A DNA stretch of 64,000 bases from Ruminococcaceae bacterium YAD3003 (GTDB lineage Bacteria > Bacillota > Clostridia > Saccharofermentanales > Saccharofermentanaceae), in the NCBI GenBank assembly GCA_900107185.1, contig FNPA01000014.1:1-64000 (forward strand), given 5' to 3'. Below, piece after piece: positions 18,013 to 26,695 of the stretch. Position 1 is the stretch's first letter; each line of letters starts with the position of its first letter. Under the pieces are notes generated by a model. That model had not been told where the DNA came from. It saw only the letters and a program-made list of their open reading frames with translations, and ran no database searches. Position numbers and translations under genes: made by a program.

Positions 18013-19368
18013 TTACAGCCTATTCATCGCATCCCAATTTCCGCCCGGCTCGAAAGAACTGTTCGTCGCTAACGTGTCGCCCAGCTTGTTGGAATATGCG
18101 TGGTCGTAGTCAACAGAAACTTCCACTGTGGAACCGTCTTCACGCTGGTATGTGTTGACGCCCCTGATGGCCTCCGACTGCATTCTGGAGATCCTGTCTG
18201 CGCTCGATTCACCGAACGTCGATCTCGAAGATGCCATGACCTGTGCGTGATGCGCATTGCTCCTGTTCCACCATGCCTGGTTTGCAGAATCGAATGCTTC
18301 CTGAAGTGACCTGTTCGCCTGCTGCATGGCCTGGAAGTTTGCGTTCTGCTGCGCGATGTTCTGCTGGGTGTAATTCGCAACGTCCCTGATCATCTGCTCC
18401 TGCATCTTAATGGATTCCTGAACGATGTAAGAATCCATCTGGAACGAGCTCGCGAACTGGACGAATTCTTTGTAGTCTTCATCGAAACGTTCTTTGGGAC
18501 ACATCATGGTAAATACGCCGTTTGAAGACCATTCGATCGCAGCGTTATTCGGCATGTCTCCGAATGTTCCCGGCTGTGCACCGTTTGATCTGTACTGGGG
18601 TCTTGGGCCGAATCCGAACATTCCACCCATGAATCCACCGCCCATACCAAACATAGCCGGGAGCTGATATCTGTAGCCTCTCAAAATGAAGGCTACAACG
18701 ATTCTCATCTTAATTGGTCCGACATCTACTTCATAAACTTTGCACGACTCTTCGAGATAGTACATCTTGCCTGTTGCGGCATTGCCTGTACCTGCCATCT
18801 GATCTTTGAAATTGCACAGTCTGATGAAGCTGTCTAAGGCTTCCTTACGATTGTAACCTGACGCAGGGAACGGCCTGTTCTCAAGGAACCAGGCGTTGGT
18901 CATTTTCGCTGTCTGGATGAGCTGGTTAATGTAATAGTTTGCGTACTGCTCTGCGTTCATGAAGGGCTTAAAACGGATCTTGCTGATCTGGTTTACGACC
19001 GTCGCATAAGAACTCGAGAGCAGAGGACATTTGGTATCGTCGATATAACCTTCACCTGTGAAGAAAGATAATGCGGTTCCGAACTTGTTTCCAACACCAC
19101 ATCTGATCGGCATAGGATAAGCATTGCTCGCTGCCTCAGGCATTACCGCACCTGTAGGAACAAACTGGTCGGCGGGCAGTTCAACTGATCCCAAAGGAAT
19201 ATTCAGTGCCTTATCTACAAACTTGATAAGAGCAGGCTCCTGGGGAGGCCTGTTAGTAATCTTAAGCCTCAATGTATTTCCGCAATGACCGCACTTAATA
19301 AATTCAGACTTGCCATCTACGTCGAGAGTTGCTGCGCATGCAGGACATTTAATTACTTCGATGCTCAT
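18013..19368 (-). CDS. Zinc-ribbon protein of unknown function
   Basis: 451 residues. The N-terminus has a four-cysteine zinc ribbon (C8, C11, C26, C29: CPAC...CGHC). The middle is unrecognised, with a glycine/phenylalanine/methionine-rich stretch near residue 245, and the C-terminal part has a glutamine- and alanine-rich predicted coiled coil (about 330-385). No signal peptide is seen. The ribosome binding site AAGGGGG is inside a long inverted repeat (see 19376-19438). Confidence 0.75.
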   Translation of the reverse strand: MSIEVIKCPACAATLDVDGKSEFIKCGHCGNTLRLKITNRPPQEPALIKFVDKALNIPLGSVELPADQFVPTGAVMPEAASNAYPMPIRCGVGNKFGTALSFFTGEGYIDDTKCPLLSSSYATVVNQISKIRFKPFMNAEQYANYYINQLIQTAKMTNAWFLENRPFPASGYNRKEALDSFIRLCNFKDQMAGTGNAATGKMYYLEESCKVYEVDVGPIKMRIVVAFILRGYRYQLPAMFGMGGGFMGGMFGFGPRPQYRSNGAQPGTFGDMPNNAAIEWSSNGVFTMMCPKERFDEDYKEFVQFASSFQMDSYIVQESIKMQEQMIRDVANYTQQNIAQQNANFQAMQQANRSLQEAFDSANQAWWNRSNAHHAQVMASSRSTFGESSADRISRMQSEAIRGVNTYQREDGSTVEVSVDYDHAYSNKLGDTLATNSSFEPGGNWDAMNRL

Positions 19369-19375
19369 AAAAAGA

Positions 19376-19438
19376 CCCCCTTGCCTGATCTTATGAATTC
19401 ATCTTACTTCAATAAAATGAACGTTATCAGCAAGGGGG
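19376..19438 (-). promoter_or_regulatory. Long hairpin hiding the Shine-Dalgarno sequence, followed by a U-run
   Basis: On the minus strand CCCCCTTGCTGAT pairs with ATCAGGCAAGGGGG over 13 bp with one bulged G and a 36-nt loop. The 3' arm is the AAGGGGG ribosome binding site of the zinc-ribbon gene, and TCTTTTT then ATG follow at once. The element therefore has the form of both a terminator and a translation-blocking hairpin. Confidence 0.6.
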
Positions 19439-19474
19439 AGTGAACTATCTTTAAACAGTTTGAAAAGGGTATCT

Positions 19475-19879
19475 TTACTCCTTCACAACAAAAACTACAT
19501 TAGTGTCATCGCTCACGTGCAATGTCAGTGAGTTGCCGACGATGGAAACATCTAATGTTTTGTCTGAGCCTTCCTTGTGAAGGACGTATTTGCTATCATC
19601 GATTTTCTCGACTGTGCCTGTATATACGTTGTCAGGAACTATATTCATAGTGAAATTTGTTCCATCAGATTGGAAATGGGGAAGCTTTGAATCCACATCG
19701 AAAACAAATCTCGGAACATACTCGCCTTTGTTTGTGGCGTGATCGTAAGTCCAGTTTGCAGTGATGGACGCCTGGGGAGCATCCTCATCCACTTTGCTTT
19801 TGACCTGGCATGCTGTAAGACTGAATAAGAGTGTGAATGCTATAACGATTGCAGATATTTTCTTTAATGCCTTGGACAT
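19475..19879 (-). CDS. Small lipoprotein of unknown function
   Basis: 134 residues. A lysine-containing signal peptide ends in a lipobox, FSLTAC, with the lipidated cysteine at residue 24. The mature part of about 110 residues is predicted mostly beta with no recognised family. It should be anchored to the outer face of the membrane. The next gene on this strand starts about 105 bases downstream, behind the SD-hiding hairpin, so the two may share a transcript. Confidence 0.8.
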   Translation of the reverse strand: MSKALKKISAIVIAFTLLFSLTACQVKSKVDEDAPQASITANWTYDHATNKGEYVPRFVFDVDSKLPHFQSDGTNFTMNIVPDNVYTGTVEKIDDSKYVLHKEGSDKTLDVSIVGNSLTLHVSDDTNVVFVVKE

Positions 19880-19987
19880 AAAAACTCTCCCGAAATTAAA
19901 ATTCTTACATGAGTAATTATACCAATAACGCGTATCAAAAATTTGTGATAAACTTGATTCATAGCCTATGGAAAAGGGGTATTTTAC

Positions 19988-20368
19988 ATGACCAGATATA
20001 ACAGCTACAGGAATAACATTAATCAGATTACAGAATCTTCAACAGCGAGCCGCGCAGCCGATAAGGTTAATGACGTAAACAGAGGCCTTAACGACATTAA
20101 GGGTGAGACATTAAAGCTCCAGATAATGGTCCAGGCAATGTTGGAGATCATGGTCGAGAAGGGTATCAGTCCCGATCTCATCAATGAGAAGATCGATAAG
20201 ATCGTTGAAGACCCTAAGACATTCGAACCTGTAATCCGTGGATCAAAGCCCTGTCCGGTATGCGGCCGCACCGTTGTAGATAACGGCAGCATACCTTTGT
20301 CAGGAACTTGTCTTTATTGCGGAACGACTGTCAGATTTCCTCCGCATTTTGAGAGCCCGGCTCAATAA
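19988..20368 (+). CDS. Small protein with C-terminal zinc ribbon
   Basis: 126 residues with AAAAGGGG upstream. The N-terminal 80 residues are helical, and the C-terminal part carries CPVCGR and CLYCG, a four-cysteine zinc ribbon. The function is unknown. Its last 38 bases overlap the convergent transglutaminase gene. Confidence 0.75.
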   Translation: MTRYNSYRNNINQITESSTASRAADKVNDVNRGLNDIKGETLKLQIMVQAMLEIMVEKGISPDLINEKIDKIVEDPKTFEPVIRGSKPCPVCGRTVVDNGSIPLSGTCLYCGTTVRFPPHFESPAQ

Positions 20369-22178
20369 CCGTTTCTTCTCCCGGCTGGGCATAGGGTTTA
20401 TCTGAATTATCCCCGTCGCCCGTATCGGGATATGGCGTTACCGGATCTTCAATCACAACCGGCTCATTAGGATCAACTGTTACCGGAGGATTTTCTTCCG
20501 GAGTCGGAACAGGCGTATCTGTAGGTGCCGGTGTAGCCGTCGGCTCAGGTGTTGCTGACGGCTCCGGCTCAGGAGTCGGCGTAGGCGTTGTCTTGTTCAG
20601 ATAATCTGTAGAGCCGCCTGCGCGTTCAGGATAGAGCGCACCGTTAAAAGCATGGTGGCTGTCATTGATCTGGCTGTCTGTGCACATGAAATACATCGCC
20701 GGATGATCTCTGAATACTGTCGCATCGCAGTGATACCACTCGCCGTCGAGCTGGACGAGATTCCAATAGTGCCCGTTCGTATATACAGGGAATCTCTCTA
20801 CCATAAGGTTAGGAATACCGGCGCAGTCGAGAAGCATTTTCGCGCAGGCGAAGTAAACATAGCAGTCGCCGCTCTTTCTGGAGAATCCTCTGTATGCAGC
20901 TTCCTCGTAAGTAAGAGAACCCTTTACTGTCTGATATGAAATATGTGAATGAACCCATGTGAAGATCGCTCTCGCAGTCTCAACATCGCTGTCGCGCCAG
21001 AGCGAAGCCATTACTTTCTCTGCTGCTTCGTATGCAGGATCTGACGAACCGGAGCCGGATGAACCGGAAGATCCTGATGAACCCGAGGAACCTGATCCGC
21101 CACTAGAAGACGTGTTGCTGTCAGCAGGCTTATTCTTGTCAGAATCAGGGAGCGTAATCTTAAACTTAACGCTGACGCTGCTGACGTTGCCCGCCTGGTC
21201 CATGGCAGAATATGTGATCTCGTATTCGCCTGACTTCTTGTTGTTGACTGAAGTATCGTTGACTCTGACAATGGGTTCCAAGTCGTGATCGTCGTACGCG
21301 AAAACACCTTCGAGCAGATCGATTCCTGTCGCATCGCCCTCAATATCAAAATCATGGACACCTTCGATTACAGGAGCTTCGCGGTCGTCGATGACCGTGA
21401 ACGGTACATTGATCACCGTGTCATTACCATACATATCCGTAACGACGACAGGAACCTTAAAACATCCGCTGCTGCCAAATGCCGGTATGCCGTCTTCGTA
21501 ATCAACCTTTGCAATGCCCGACAGGTCGTAGAGATCTTCTACGCATTCTTCTGCTTCAGGCATCTTCCATGTCGTATAAACCGTCTGTGAGATTGCAACG
21601 CCTTCAGGACCTGTGTGGTCTTCGATCTTGAGCGTTACGTTTTCTGTAAATGCTTTCTCATAAAATACCGTAAGCTGGTAAACTGCAGGAACGCTCGTAT
21701 CGATATCGGAAACATCAGTTACAAACTTCGCGTCTGTAGGACAATCTGAGAAGAAATCTTCGATCCTGATCACAGAACCGGCCTCAATGACTACTTCCTT
21801 CTTGAGATTGTCCTTTTCCTTCTGCCCGTTCAGGTAGAACCATGAGCCGCCTGCTGCAGCTGCACCGATAATAAGGATGCTGGTCAGGCAGAGAACGACT
21901 CTGCCGGCAACATTTTTCTTTTTGAGCTTAGCCTTTGTTTTTACGGCCTTTTTAGGGACTGTAACATTGTTAACAACAGGCTTTGGGGCCTGAACCTTAC
22001 GTGCCGGAGCGCTGTTCGGAACCGGTCTGAACTCTGTGTAGCTGCTGTCCGCCGGAGGAGCCGGTCTCTGTCTTACTCTTTCATTTCTGACAGCCATTTG
22101 CCTGGCGTCTGTTCTTCTGGCGGTCATGTTACTGTCAGTAGAATTGCTTTCAGTTAAATACCAGCCTTCAATACCCAT
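20331..22178 (-). CDS. Membrane-anchored transglutaminase-like protein with Ig-like modules
   Basis: 615 residues. A basic, proline-rich cytoplasmic N-terminus precedes one membrane segment (about 92-112). Outside the cell follow two Ig/HYR-like beta modules (about 125-340), a Ser-Gly linker (358-380), a transglutaminase/protease core with C439 (SGDCY), H470 (NGHYW) and D485 (YHCDA), and a Thr-Pro-Glu-rich tail that may lie in the wall. The catalytic triad is intact. It may crosslink or cleave surface proteins. It is a paralogue of the gene at 22331-23278, and both share an upstream 47-base block. Confidence 0.9.
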   Translation of the reverse strand: MGIEGWYLTESNSTDSNMTARRTDARQMAVRNERVRQRPAPPADSSYTEFRPVPNSAPARKVQAPKPVVNNVTVPKKAVKTKAKLKKKNVAGRVVLCLTSILIIGAAAAGGSWFYLNGQKEKDNLKKEVVIEAGSVIRIEDFFSDCPTDAKFVTDVSDIDTSVPAVYQLTVFYEKAFTENVTLKIEDHTGPEGVAISQTVYTTWKMPEAEECVEDLYDLSGIAKVDYEDGIPAFGSSGCFKVPVVVTDMYGNDTVINVPFTVIDDREAPVIEGVHDFDIEGDATGIDLLEGVFAYDDHDLEPIVRVNDTSVNNKKSGEYEITYSAMDQAGNVSSVSVKFKITLPDSDKNKPADSNTSSSGGSGSSGSSGSSGSSGSGSSDPAYEAAEKVMASLWRDSDVETARAIFTWVHSHISYQTVKGSLTYEEAAYRGFSRKSGDCYVYFACAKMLLDCAGIPNLMVERFPVYTNGHYWNLVQLDGEWYHCDATVFRDHPAMYFMCTDSQINDSHHAFNGALYPERAGGSTDYLNKTTPTPTPEPEPSATPEPTATPAPTDTPVPTPEENPPVTVDPNEPVVIEDPVTPYPDTGDGDNSDKPYAQPGEETVIEPGSQNAEEI

Positions 22179-22252
22179 TACTATTTCCCCTTTAATTTCT
22201 CAGGCGGCCATTATGGCGCCCTTTGATATCGTGTATAGGGTAAAACCCGAGG

Positions 22253-22299
22253 TTTTCAAATAGTCTTCATTACGGCATCAAAACGACAACAATAATGAG
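22253..22299 (-). repeat. Duplicated upstream block, copy 1 (before the large transglutaminase gene)
   Basis: This 47-base block matches 23352-23398 at 46 positions. Each copy lies about 75 bases upstream of a transglutaminase start codon. On the minus strand TTGTCG and GACTAT at 18-bp spacing may be a promoter. The block marks a duplication of gene plus control region. Confidence 0.75.
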
Positions 22300-22330
22300 T
22301 GAATAAAATGGCACAAATACTACAAACAGA

Positions 22331-23278
22331 TTACCAGTCCCACTCGTCTACATAGGCATCTTCGTCTTCCCAATAGTAGTAATCTTCATCTGAGTAGTCA
22401 TCTGAGAAATATTCGTCTACGTAGTAATCAGCATCGTCGTTCCAATAGTAATCTTCACCGTAATAGTCAATGTAAGACTGCGCACGCTCGGGATAGAGTG
22501 ACCCATCGAAAGAATGATGCTCATCACAGATCTCGTCATCAGTCAGCATGAAATACATATCAGGATGGTCTCTGAATACAGTTGCATCGCAGTGATACCA
22601 CAGGCCATCGATCTGCACGAGATTCCAGTAGTGTCCGTTAGTTACTACCGGGTATCTCTCAACCATAAGGTTAGGAATGCCTGCACAGTCGAGGAGCATT
22701 TTCGCGCATGAGAAATAAACATAGCAGTCGCCTGTTCTTCTCGTAAATCCTCTGTAAGCAGCTTCTTCGTAAGAGAGCTCTTCTGTCAGTGGCAGATATG
22801 AAATGTTCGAATGAACCCAGTTAAAAATATTCCACGCAGTATCGAAATCATCTGCACCCCAGAGGTCAGACATTATGTCTTCTGCAACATCGTAAGCAGG
22901 ATCTGATCCGTGCTTTTGTCTGTTCGTTCTCTTAGAGAAATCCTTGCTCTCGCAATCATCGGAATCGTCTTCACAGAATTCTTCGATCTTATCGTTCGCA
23001 TCTTCAATTAATGAATTACAAAAATCCAAACTGTCCTCGTCGTTTGATTCAGTAAGATAAAACCATGTACCTGAAACAGAACCTGCAGCAATTGCCAGAG
23101 CACCAACCAAACAAAGGAGCACCTTGCCGGCTCTCTTATTCTTCTTTTTATTCTTCGGCGTCTTGCATGTCCTCTTGCTTACAGTTCTTTTATTTGCCTG
23201 AGTATTAGTATCTACAACAGTGAAATCTGTATAACTGCTGTCTTCACTCTCTGCCAGATACCAAACTTTATTACCCAT
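22331..23278 (-). CDS. Membrane-anchored transglutaminase-like protein with acidic tyrosine-rich tail
   Basis: 315 residues. Basic N-terminus, one membrane segment (about 51-75), a short acidic linker, then a transglutaminase core with C185 (TGDCY), H216 (NGHYW) and D231 (YHCDA). It is a close paralogue of the upstream-reading 615-residue protein, without its Ig-like modules. The last 45 residues are almost only D, E, Y and W, a composition that suggests metal binding or a crosslinking substrate. Both proteins begin MGxxxWYL and have a second FYL motif just after the membrane segment. Confidence 0.88.
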   Translation of the reverse strand: MGNKVWYLAESEDSSYTDFTVVDTNTQANKRTVSKRTCKTPKNKKKNKRAGKVLLCLVGALAIAAGSVSGTWFYLTESNDEDSLDFCNSLIEDANDKIEEFCEDDSDDCESKDFSKRTNRQKHGSDPAYDVAEDIMSDLWGADDFDTAWNIFNWVHSNISYLPLTEELSYEEAAYRGFTRRTGDCYVYFSCAKMLLDCAGIPNLMVERYPVVTNGHYWNLVQIDGLWYHCDATVFRDHPDMYFMLTDDEICDEHHSFDGSLYPERAQSYIDYYGEDYYWNDDADYYVDEYFSDDYSDEDYYYWEDEDAYVDEWDW

Positions 23279-23351
23279 TTTATTTCCCCTTTATCGTTTG
23301 CACGGACACGGGTGTGCCCTGAATTATCTGGATAAAGGTTAGAACTGCTAT

Positions 23352-23398
23352 TTTTCAAATAGTCTTCATTACGGCATCAAAACGACAACAAAAATGAG
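23352..23398 (-). repeat. Duplicated upstream block, copy 2 (before the small transglutaminase gene)
   Basis: Partner of the block at 22253-22299, with a single T/A difference near its right end. It is placed at the same distance from its start codon as copy 1. Confidence 0.75.
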
Positions 23399-23409
23399 GG
23401 AAAACAAAG

Positions 23410-23703
23410 TCAGGGATTATCTTCTCTGCAATCGACAACAGAGTCTATATATACAGTTGATTCCTTAATCACGAATAAACACTTATACCATTTTGCAAAG
23501 ATTGCCCGTCTGTATTCATCCGTATTATCGAAAGAAGTATCAACCTGAAACTCATAAGGATTGTTCTCAAGACGTTTAAGAATTTCTTCGTATTCTGAAA
23601 TGAAATCCCTTGCGGCTATAAGACTTACATTGGAAATAAAACTAACATGTTCCAGCAAATGCTCTGCAACATGCTTTGAGACAATTACTTTATAATTTGC
23701 CAT
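23410..23703 (-). CDS. RelE/ParE-family toxin
   Basis: 97 residues. The fold pattern of the family is visible: an N-terminal strand KVIVSKHV, two helices with ISEYEEILKRLENNPYEF, then EYRRAIFAKWYKCLFVI and a final VYIDSVVDCRED strand. ParE/RelE toxins poison gyrase or cleave mRNA. The start overlaps the antitoxin stop by one base (TAATG), so it is co-translated with it. Confidence 0.87.
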   Translation of the reverse strand: MANYKVIVSKHVAEHLLEHVSFISNVSLIAARDFISEYEEILKRLENNPYEFQVDTSFDNTDEYRRAIFAKWYKCLFVIKESTVYIDSVVDCREDNP

Positions 23704-24023
23704 TAACCGGCCGCCTTGCTGCCTGTATTAGCCTCCTGAGCTTCAGCATCCGATACAATCTTTTTCATTTCTTCCAGAAGTTTGCGGGCATCTATTCCGT
23801 CAATGCCACTTTCACGTTCCTGTTTTGAAATAATAATGTCCGGAAGAACATCTCTCTCATTGTTAAGAGAAAGATTCAAAGGAACCCTTTTCTCTCGAAC
23901 AATCTGAGTCAGAAACATATTGATCGTTCCATTCATATTCATACCAAGCTGTTCCAGGATTATTTCAGCCTGTGCTTTTAGTTCAGGATCTACACGTACA
24001 CACATATTTATTGTCTTAGCCAT
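23703..24023 (-). CDS. relB: RelB/DinJ-family antitoxin
   Basis: 106 residues from ATG at 24023; AGAGGTG is 6 bases upstream, and an in-frame GTG at 24032 lies inside that site. MAKTINMCVRVDPELKAQAE is the ribbon-helix-helix start of RelB/DinJ, followed by GMNMNGTINMFLTQIV. The C-terminal region should wrap the toxin encoded immediately downstream. It probably represses its own promoter through the palindrome at 24039-24053. Confidence 0.9.
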   Translation of the reverse strand: MAKTINMCVRVDPELKAQAEIILEQLGMNMNGTINMFLTQIVREKRVPLNLSLNNERDVLPDIIISKQERESGIDGIDARKLLEEMKKIVSDAEAQEANTGSKAAG

Positions 24024-24038
24024 ATCTATCACCTCTTG

Positions 24039-24072
24039 TGCATATTATATGCAATGTATATGCATTTGTAAA
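24039..24072 (-). promoter_or_regulatory. Promoter and palindromic operator of the RelBE-type operon
   Basis: On the minus strand TTTACA (24067-24072) and TATAAT (24044-24049) are separated by 17 bp. A perfect 7-1-7 palindrome, TGCATAT-T-ATATGCA (24039-24053), covers the -10 element, and a related TGTATATGCA lies in the spacer. This fits autorepression by the ribbon-helix-helix antitoxin. Confidence 0.7.
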
Positions 24073-24077
24073 CATAC

Positions 24078-24108
24078 TAAAAGAAGCCCGGAGACTGGTC
24101 CGGACTTC
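24078..24108 (-). terminator. Intrinsic terminator after hsp20
   Basis: On the minus strand GAAGTCCGGA pairs with TCCGGGCTTC around a 6-nt loop and is followed by TTTTAG. It lies 30 bases after the hsp20 stop codon and just upstream of the relB promoter. Confidence 0.65.
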
Positions 24109-24137
24109 CTTTGTTCATTGTAATTGTTCTTTTATGC

Positions 24138-24584
24138 TCAGCCCTCGATGGCGATAGTATTGTTACCTGGAAGTTCCTTGATCTCTTTCTTCGGTATGGA
24201 CAGTTTCAATACGCCATCTTCAAACTTGGCCTTAACGTCTTCTACCTTAACACCCTCACCTACGTAGAAGCTCCTCTGCATAGCACCTGAATATCTTTCC
24301 TGACGGATTACCTTGCCGTGCTTATCTTTCTTTTCCTGGTCGTGGTCTTTTGCGGCACTTATGGTCATGTAACCGTCTTCGAGCTTAACGTTGATCTGAT
24401 CTTTCTTGAATCCCGGAAGGTCCATCTCGAGCTCATAATCAGTCTCTGTCTCGTGAACATCGGTCATCATGAGATTCCTTGCATGCTTACCATAAAGGCG
24501 CTTATCGATGTTAGCGAGTTCGTGTGTAGGGAAACCCCACAGATCATCAAATAAATCTTCTCCAAATAATCCGGACATCAACAT
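24138..24584 (-). CDS. hsp20: Hsp20/alpha-crystallin family small heat-shock protein
   Basis: 148 residues from ATG at 24584, 9 bases after AAAGGAG; the first in-frame ATG at 24593 would abut that site. The alpha-crystallin domain runs from about residue 35, with YELEMDLPGFKKDQINVKLE, and the conserved DGVLKLSIPK end. An IxI-like tail (NTIAIEG) is present. It binds unfolding proteins in the cytoplasm without ATP. A CIRCE element upstream places it under HrcA control. Confidence 0.93.
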   Translation of the reverse strand: MLMSGLFGEDLFDDLWGFPTHELANIDKRLYGKHARNLMMTDVHETETDYELEMDLPGFKKDQINVKLEDGYMTISAAKDHDQEKKDKHGKVIRQERYSGAMQRSFYVGEGVKVEDVKAKFEDGVLKLSIPKKEIKELPGNNTIAIEG

Positions 24585-24668
24585 AATAATCATCTCCTTT
24601 GAATGTTGTTATCCGAGCATTAGAGCGGAGGTCTGATCTATTGATCTTCGTTCCTGTGTTCTGTAATC

Positions 24669-24696
24669 ATTATAGTACACAAATTAGCACTCTCAA
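24669..24696 (-). promoter_or_regulatory. Sigma-A promoter of hsp20
   Basis: On the minus strand TTGAGA (24691-24696) and TATAAT (24669-24674) are separated by 16 bp. The -35 element is inside the CIRCE operator, so HrcA binding would block RNA polymerase. Confidence 0.8.
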
Positions 24697-24710
24697 TAGG
24701 AGAGTGCTAA
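24684..24710. promoter_or_regulatory. CIRCE element (HrcA operator)
   Basis: TTAGCACTC, nine bases, then GAGTGCTAA is an exact match to the CIRCE consensus bound by the heat-shock repressor HrcA. It overlaps the hsp20 promoter. The remaining bases up to 24803 hold nothing recognisable. Confidence 0.95.
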
Positions 24711-24803
24711 TAAAACTGACTATTATAAAACCAACGATTTGTGCAGATTTAAATGAGCCGTGTTTCGGGGACGGAACTATAATAATGGGGGCTCGCAATC
24801 CAT

Positions 24804-25235
24804 TTAATTGCTCTCCGCCTTGTTATTCTCCCTGATCTCCTGGATCAGCTTATCCTGCTTTTTGGTCTCGGAGAAAACTCTCCAATAATAAAATGCTGCA
24901 AGTATCACATAGGGTATCGTAAACGAACGCCAGAGTTCGAACCAGCCGCGGGGTGTCACGGGACCGGCGAAAAAGCTCACTATCCATATAAACAGAGCAC
25001 TGATGCCACAGGCGGCAAGATACTGAACGACGATCATAAAGAGCGGGCTGAAATTATCGAACAGTTTATGAAGATACAGTACAAATGTACCGATCACACA
25101 TAAACCGAACATGACCATGACATTGATGTTGTTTGTCTCGAAACCTGCTATCTGATCTATGACCGCTCCTGCGACCGAGACCAGCGCGTAAACGCAGCAG
25201 ACTTCAACTAAATACTGTTTTAATCTGGCTAACAT
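24804..25235 (-). CDS. DUF3021 membrane protein
   Basis: 143 residues from ATG at 25235, which overlaps the LytTR stop (TGATG). Four hydrophobic segments lie at about 9-30, 38-58, 68-90 and 105-125. DUF3021 proteins are regularly encoded beside LytTR regulators in Firmicutes and are thought to modulate them at the membrane. It is the last gene of the hydrolase-LytTR-DUF3021 operon. Confidence 0.85.
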   Translation of the reverse strand: MLARLKQYLVEVCCVYALVSVAGAVIDQIAGFETNNINVMVMFGLCVIGTFVLYLHKLFDNFSPLFMIVVQYLAACGISALFIWIVSFFAGPVTPRGWFELWRSFTIPYVILAAFYYWRVFSETKKQDKLIQEIRENNKAESN

Positions 25236-25705
25236 CAGCTCATCCTCCTCATTCTCTGGAGATACTCGTTGAAGCTCTTCTTGTAGCTTCTGTTGATGCA
25301 TATCCTCTCGCCGTTATCGAAAGACGCGTAGACCTTCATGTTAAGGTCAGGCTTTAACTGCTTTATCTTGTAGATGTTGATGAGATTTGATTTCGACACG
25401 CGCACAAAACCGTAATTCCACAGCATCTCTTCGCACGCAGCAAGTGTATTCATCAGACGGAAAACACCGTTTTTCGTATACGCAAATAACTTGCGGTCAA
25501 TATGATCTAAATAGTAAATCTCGCGTGGATCTAGCAGTATCTCTTCACCGTCATCCATGTCTTCATCAGCAGGGCGCCCCTGCAATGAGGGACGCTCTGA
25601 ATTGACCGTATCAATTATCTGTCTTATGACCGGACGCATATTCGTGTAATACACGTCAACATGTTCATCGGAAGTATTCTTGTCTTCGTAAAGATTGAGT
25701 TTCAT
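25235..25705 (-). CDS. LytTR DNA-binding transcriptional regulator
   Basis: 156 residues. The C-terminal about 100 residues form a LytTR domain, with YYLDHIDRKLFAYT, FVRVSKSNLINIYKI and the final NRSYKKSFNEYL. There is no receiver domain, so it is the stand-alone type. It starts 3 bases after the hydrolase stop and overlaps the DUF3021 start by one base. It probably regulates its own operon through the repeats at 26737-26765. Confidence 0.9.
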   Translation of the reverse strand: MKLNLYEDKNTSDEHVDVYYTNMRPVIRQIIDTVNSERPSLQGRPADEDMDDGEEILLDPREIYYLDHIDRKLFAYTKNGVFRLMNTLAACEEMLWNYGFVRVSKSNLINIYKIKQLKPDLNMKVYASFDNGERICINRSYKKSFNEYLQRMRRMS

Positions 25706-25708
25706 TTA

Positions 25709-26662
25709 TCAGATTCCTAATCCACTAAGAAAGTTCTCCACGCTGTTCATGTATCCTTCAGGATTGTCGATAACGCCTTCAATATGTGCACTGTCAGCGT
25801 GGTAGATGGCCTTATTGTCGCAAGCTATATTATCATAAATCTCAACTACCTGGTCAGGGAGGCAGACCTCATCCTTATCGGATACGATAACCATCGTCGG
25901 AATGTTGTCATTCTTAACCACATTGATCGTATCTCCGTCATCGTAATTAATGCCGTTTGCAACCTTCATGAACGCCTTGCTGGTGCCTGTGAGATAGTTA
26001 GCCAGGAATGAATCAGTATCGCCGTCGCCGAACATCTCCTTGAGGATCAACTCCATTCCGGGAACGGGTGAATCACAGATTACTGCATCTGCTGCTTCAA
26101 TAGTACCGGGTGTTACGTTAGATGCATAAATAGCAACTGTCTGTGCGCCCATCGACTGTCCGTGAACGATTACCTTATCTGCCTTGATCTCTTCTCTCGC
26201 GAACTTAACCACTGCCCTAATATCAAGTGACTCTTTAATTCCGAAAGTAACCTTGTCGTCAGCATTTTCTCCGCATCCTCTCTGGTCAATCGCGATTACA
26301 TCAAAACCATCTTCGATATACTGCTCTGCAAGAGGGTATGTGCATACTCTGTCTCCGCCCGCGCCGTGCACCAGAATCACACACTTATCGCTGTCACTAT
26401 CGAAATATGTTCCGGGTACAACATTTCCGTCTTCTGCCGTTGCGCTTATCTCAATACCCTCATAAGTGTTCATGAACTTTTCCGTATCGTAACCCCATAC
26501 CTCGAGCTGCTTAATGCTGTTGTCGTGTGTATCTTTATCTGCATTCTGGTGAAGAATCTTATTTGATACATATCCGCCCATTGCAACCGAACCGGCAACT
26601 CCCAAAAAAACGATAACGCCCAATGCAATTCCTAATCCCTTAATAACCTTGTTCTTTTTCAT
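25709..26662 (-). CDS. Membrane-anchored alpha/beta hydrolase
   Basis: 317 residues from ATG at 26662, with AAAGGAG 8 bases upstream. An N-terminal membrane segment (about 8-30) is followed by an alpha/beta hydrolase fold: oxyanion-loop HGAGGD, nucleophile elbow HGQSMG, acid in SDKDEV and histidine in SAHIEG. It resembles the YqkD/BAAT-like hydrolases of Firmicutes, which act outside the membrane on unknown esters or amides. It is the first gene of an operon with LytTR and DUF3021 genes. Confidence 0.9.
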   Translation of the reverse strand: MKKNKVIKGLGIALGVIVFLGVAGSVAMGGYVSNKILHQNADKDTHDNSIKQLEVWGYDTEKFMNTYEGIEISATAEDGNVVPGTYFDSDSDKCVILVHGAGGDRVCTYPLAEQYIEDGFDVIAIDQRGCGENADDKVTFGIKESLDIRAVVKFAREEIKADKVIVHGQSMGAQTVAIYASNVTPGTIEAADAVICDSPVPGMELILKEMFGDGDTDSFLANYLTGTSKAFMKVANGINYDDGDTINVVKNDNIPTMVIVSDKDEVCLPDQVVEIYDNIACDNKAIYHADSAHIEGVIDNPEGYMNSVENFLSGLGI

Positions 26663-26695
26663 CTCGAAAGCTCCTTTGTTTTGCTTGATGAGCCG

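Noticed and set aside
22253-23398. Two-copy 47-base block considered as CRISPR repeats or a mobile element
   Set aside because: Only two copies, 1.1 kb apart, each at the same distance from a paralogous gene; a duplicated promoter region explains it.
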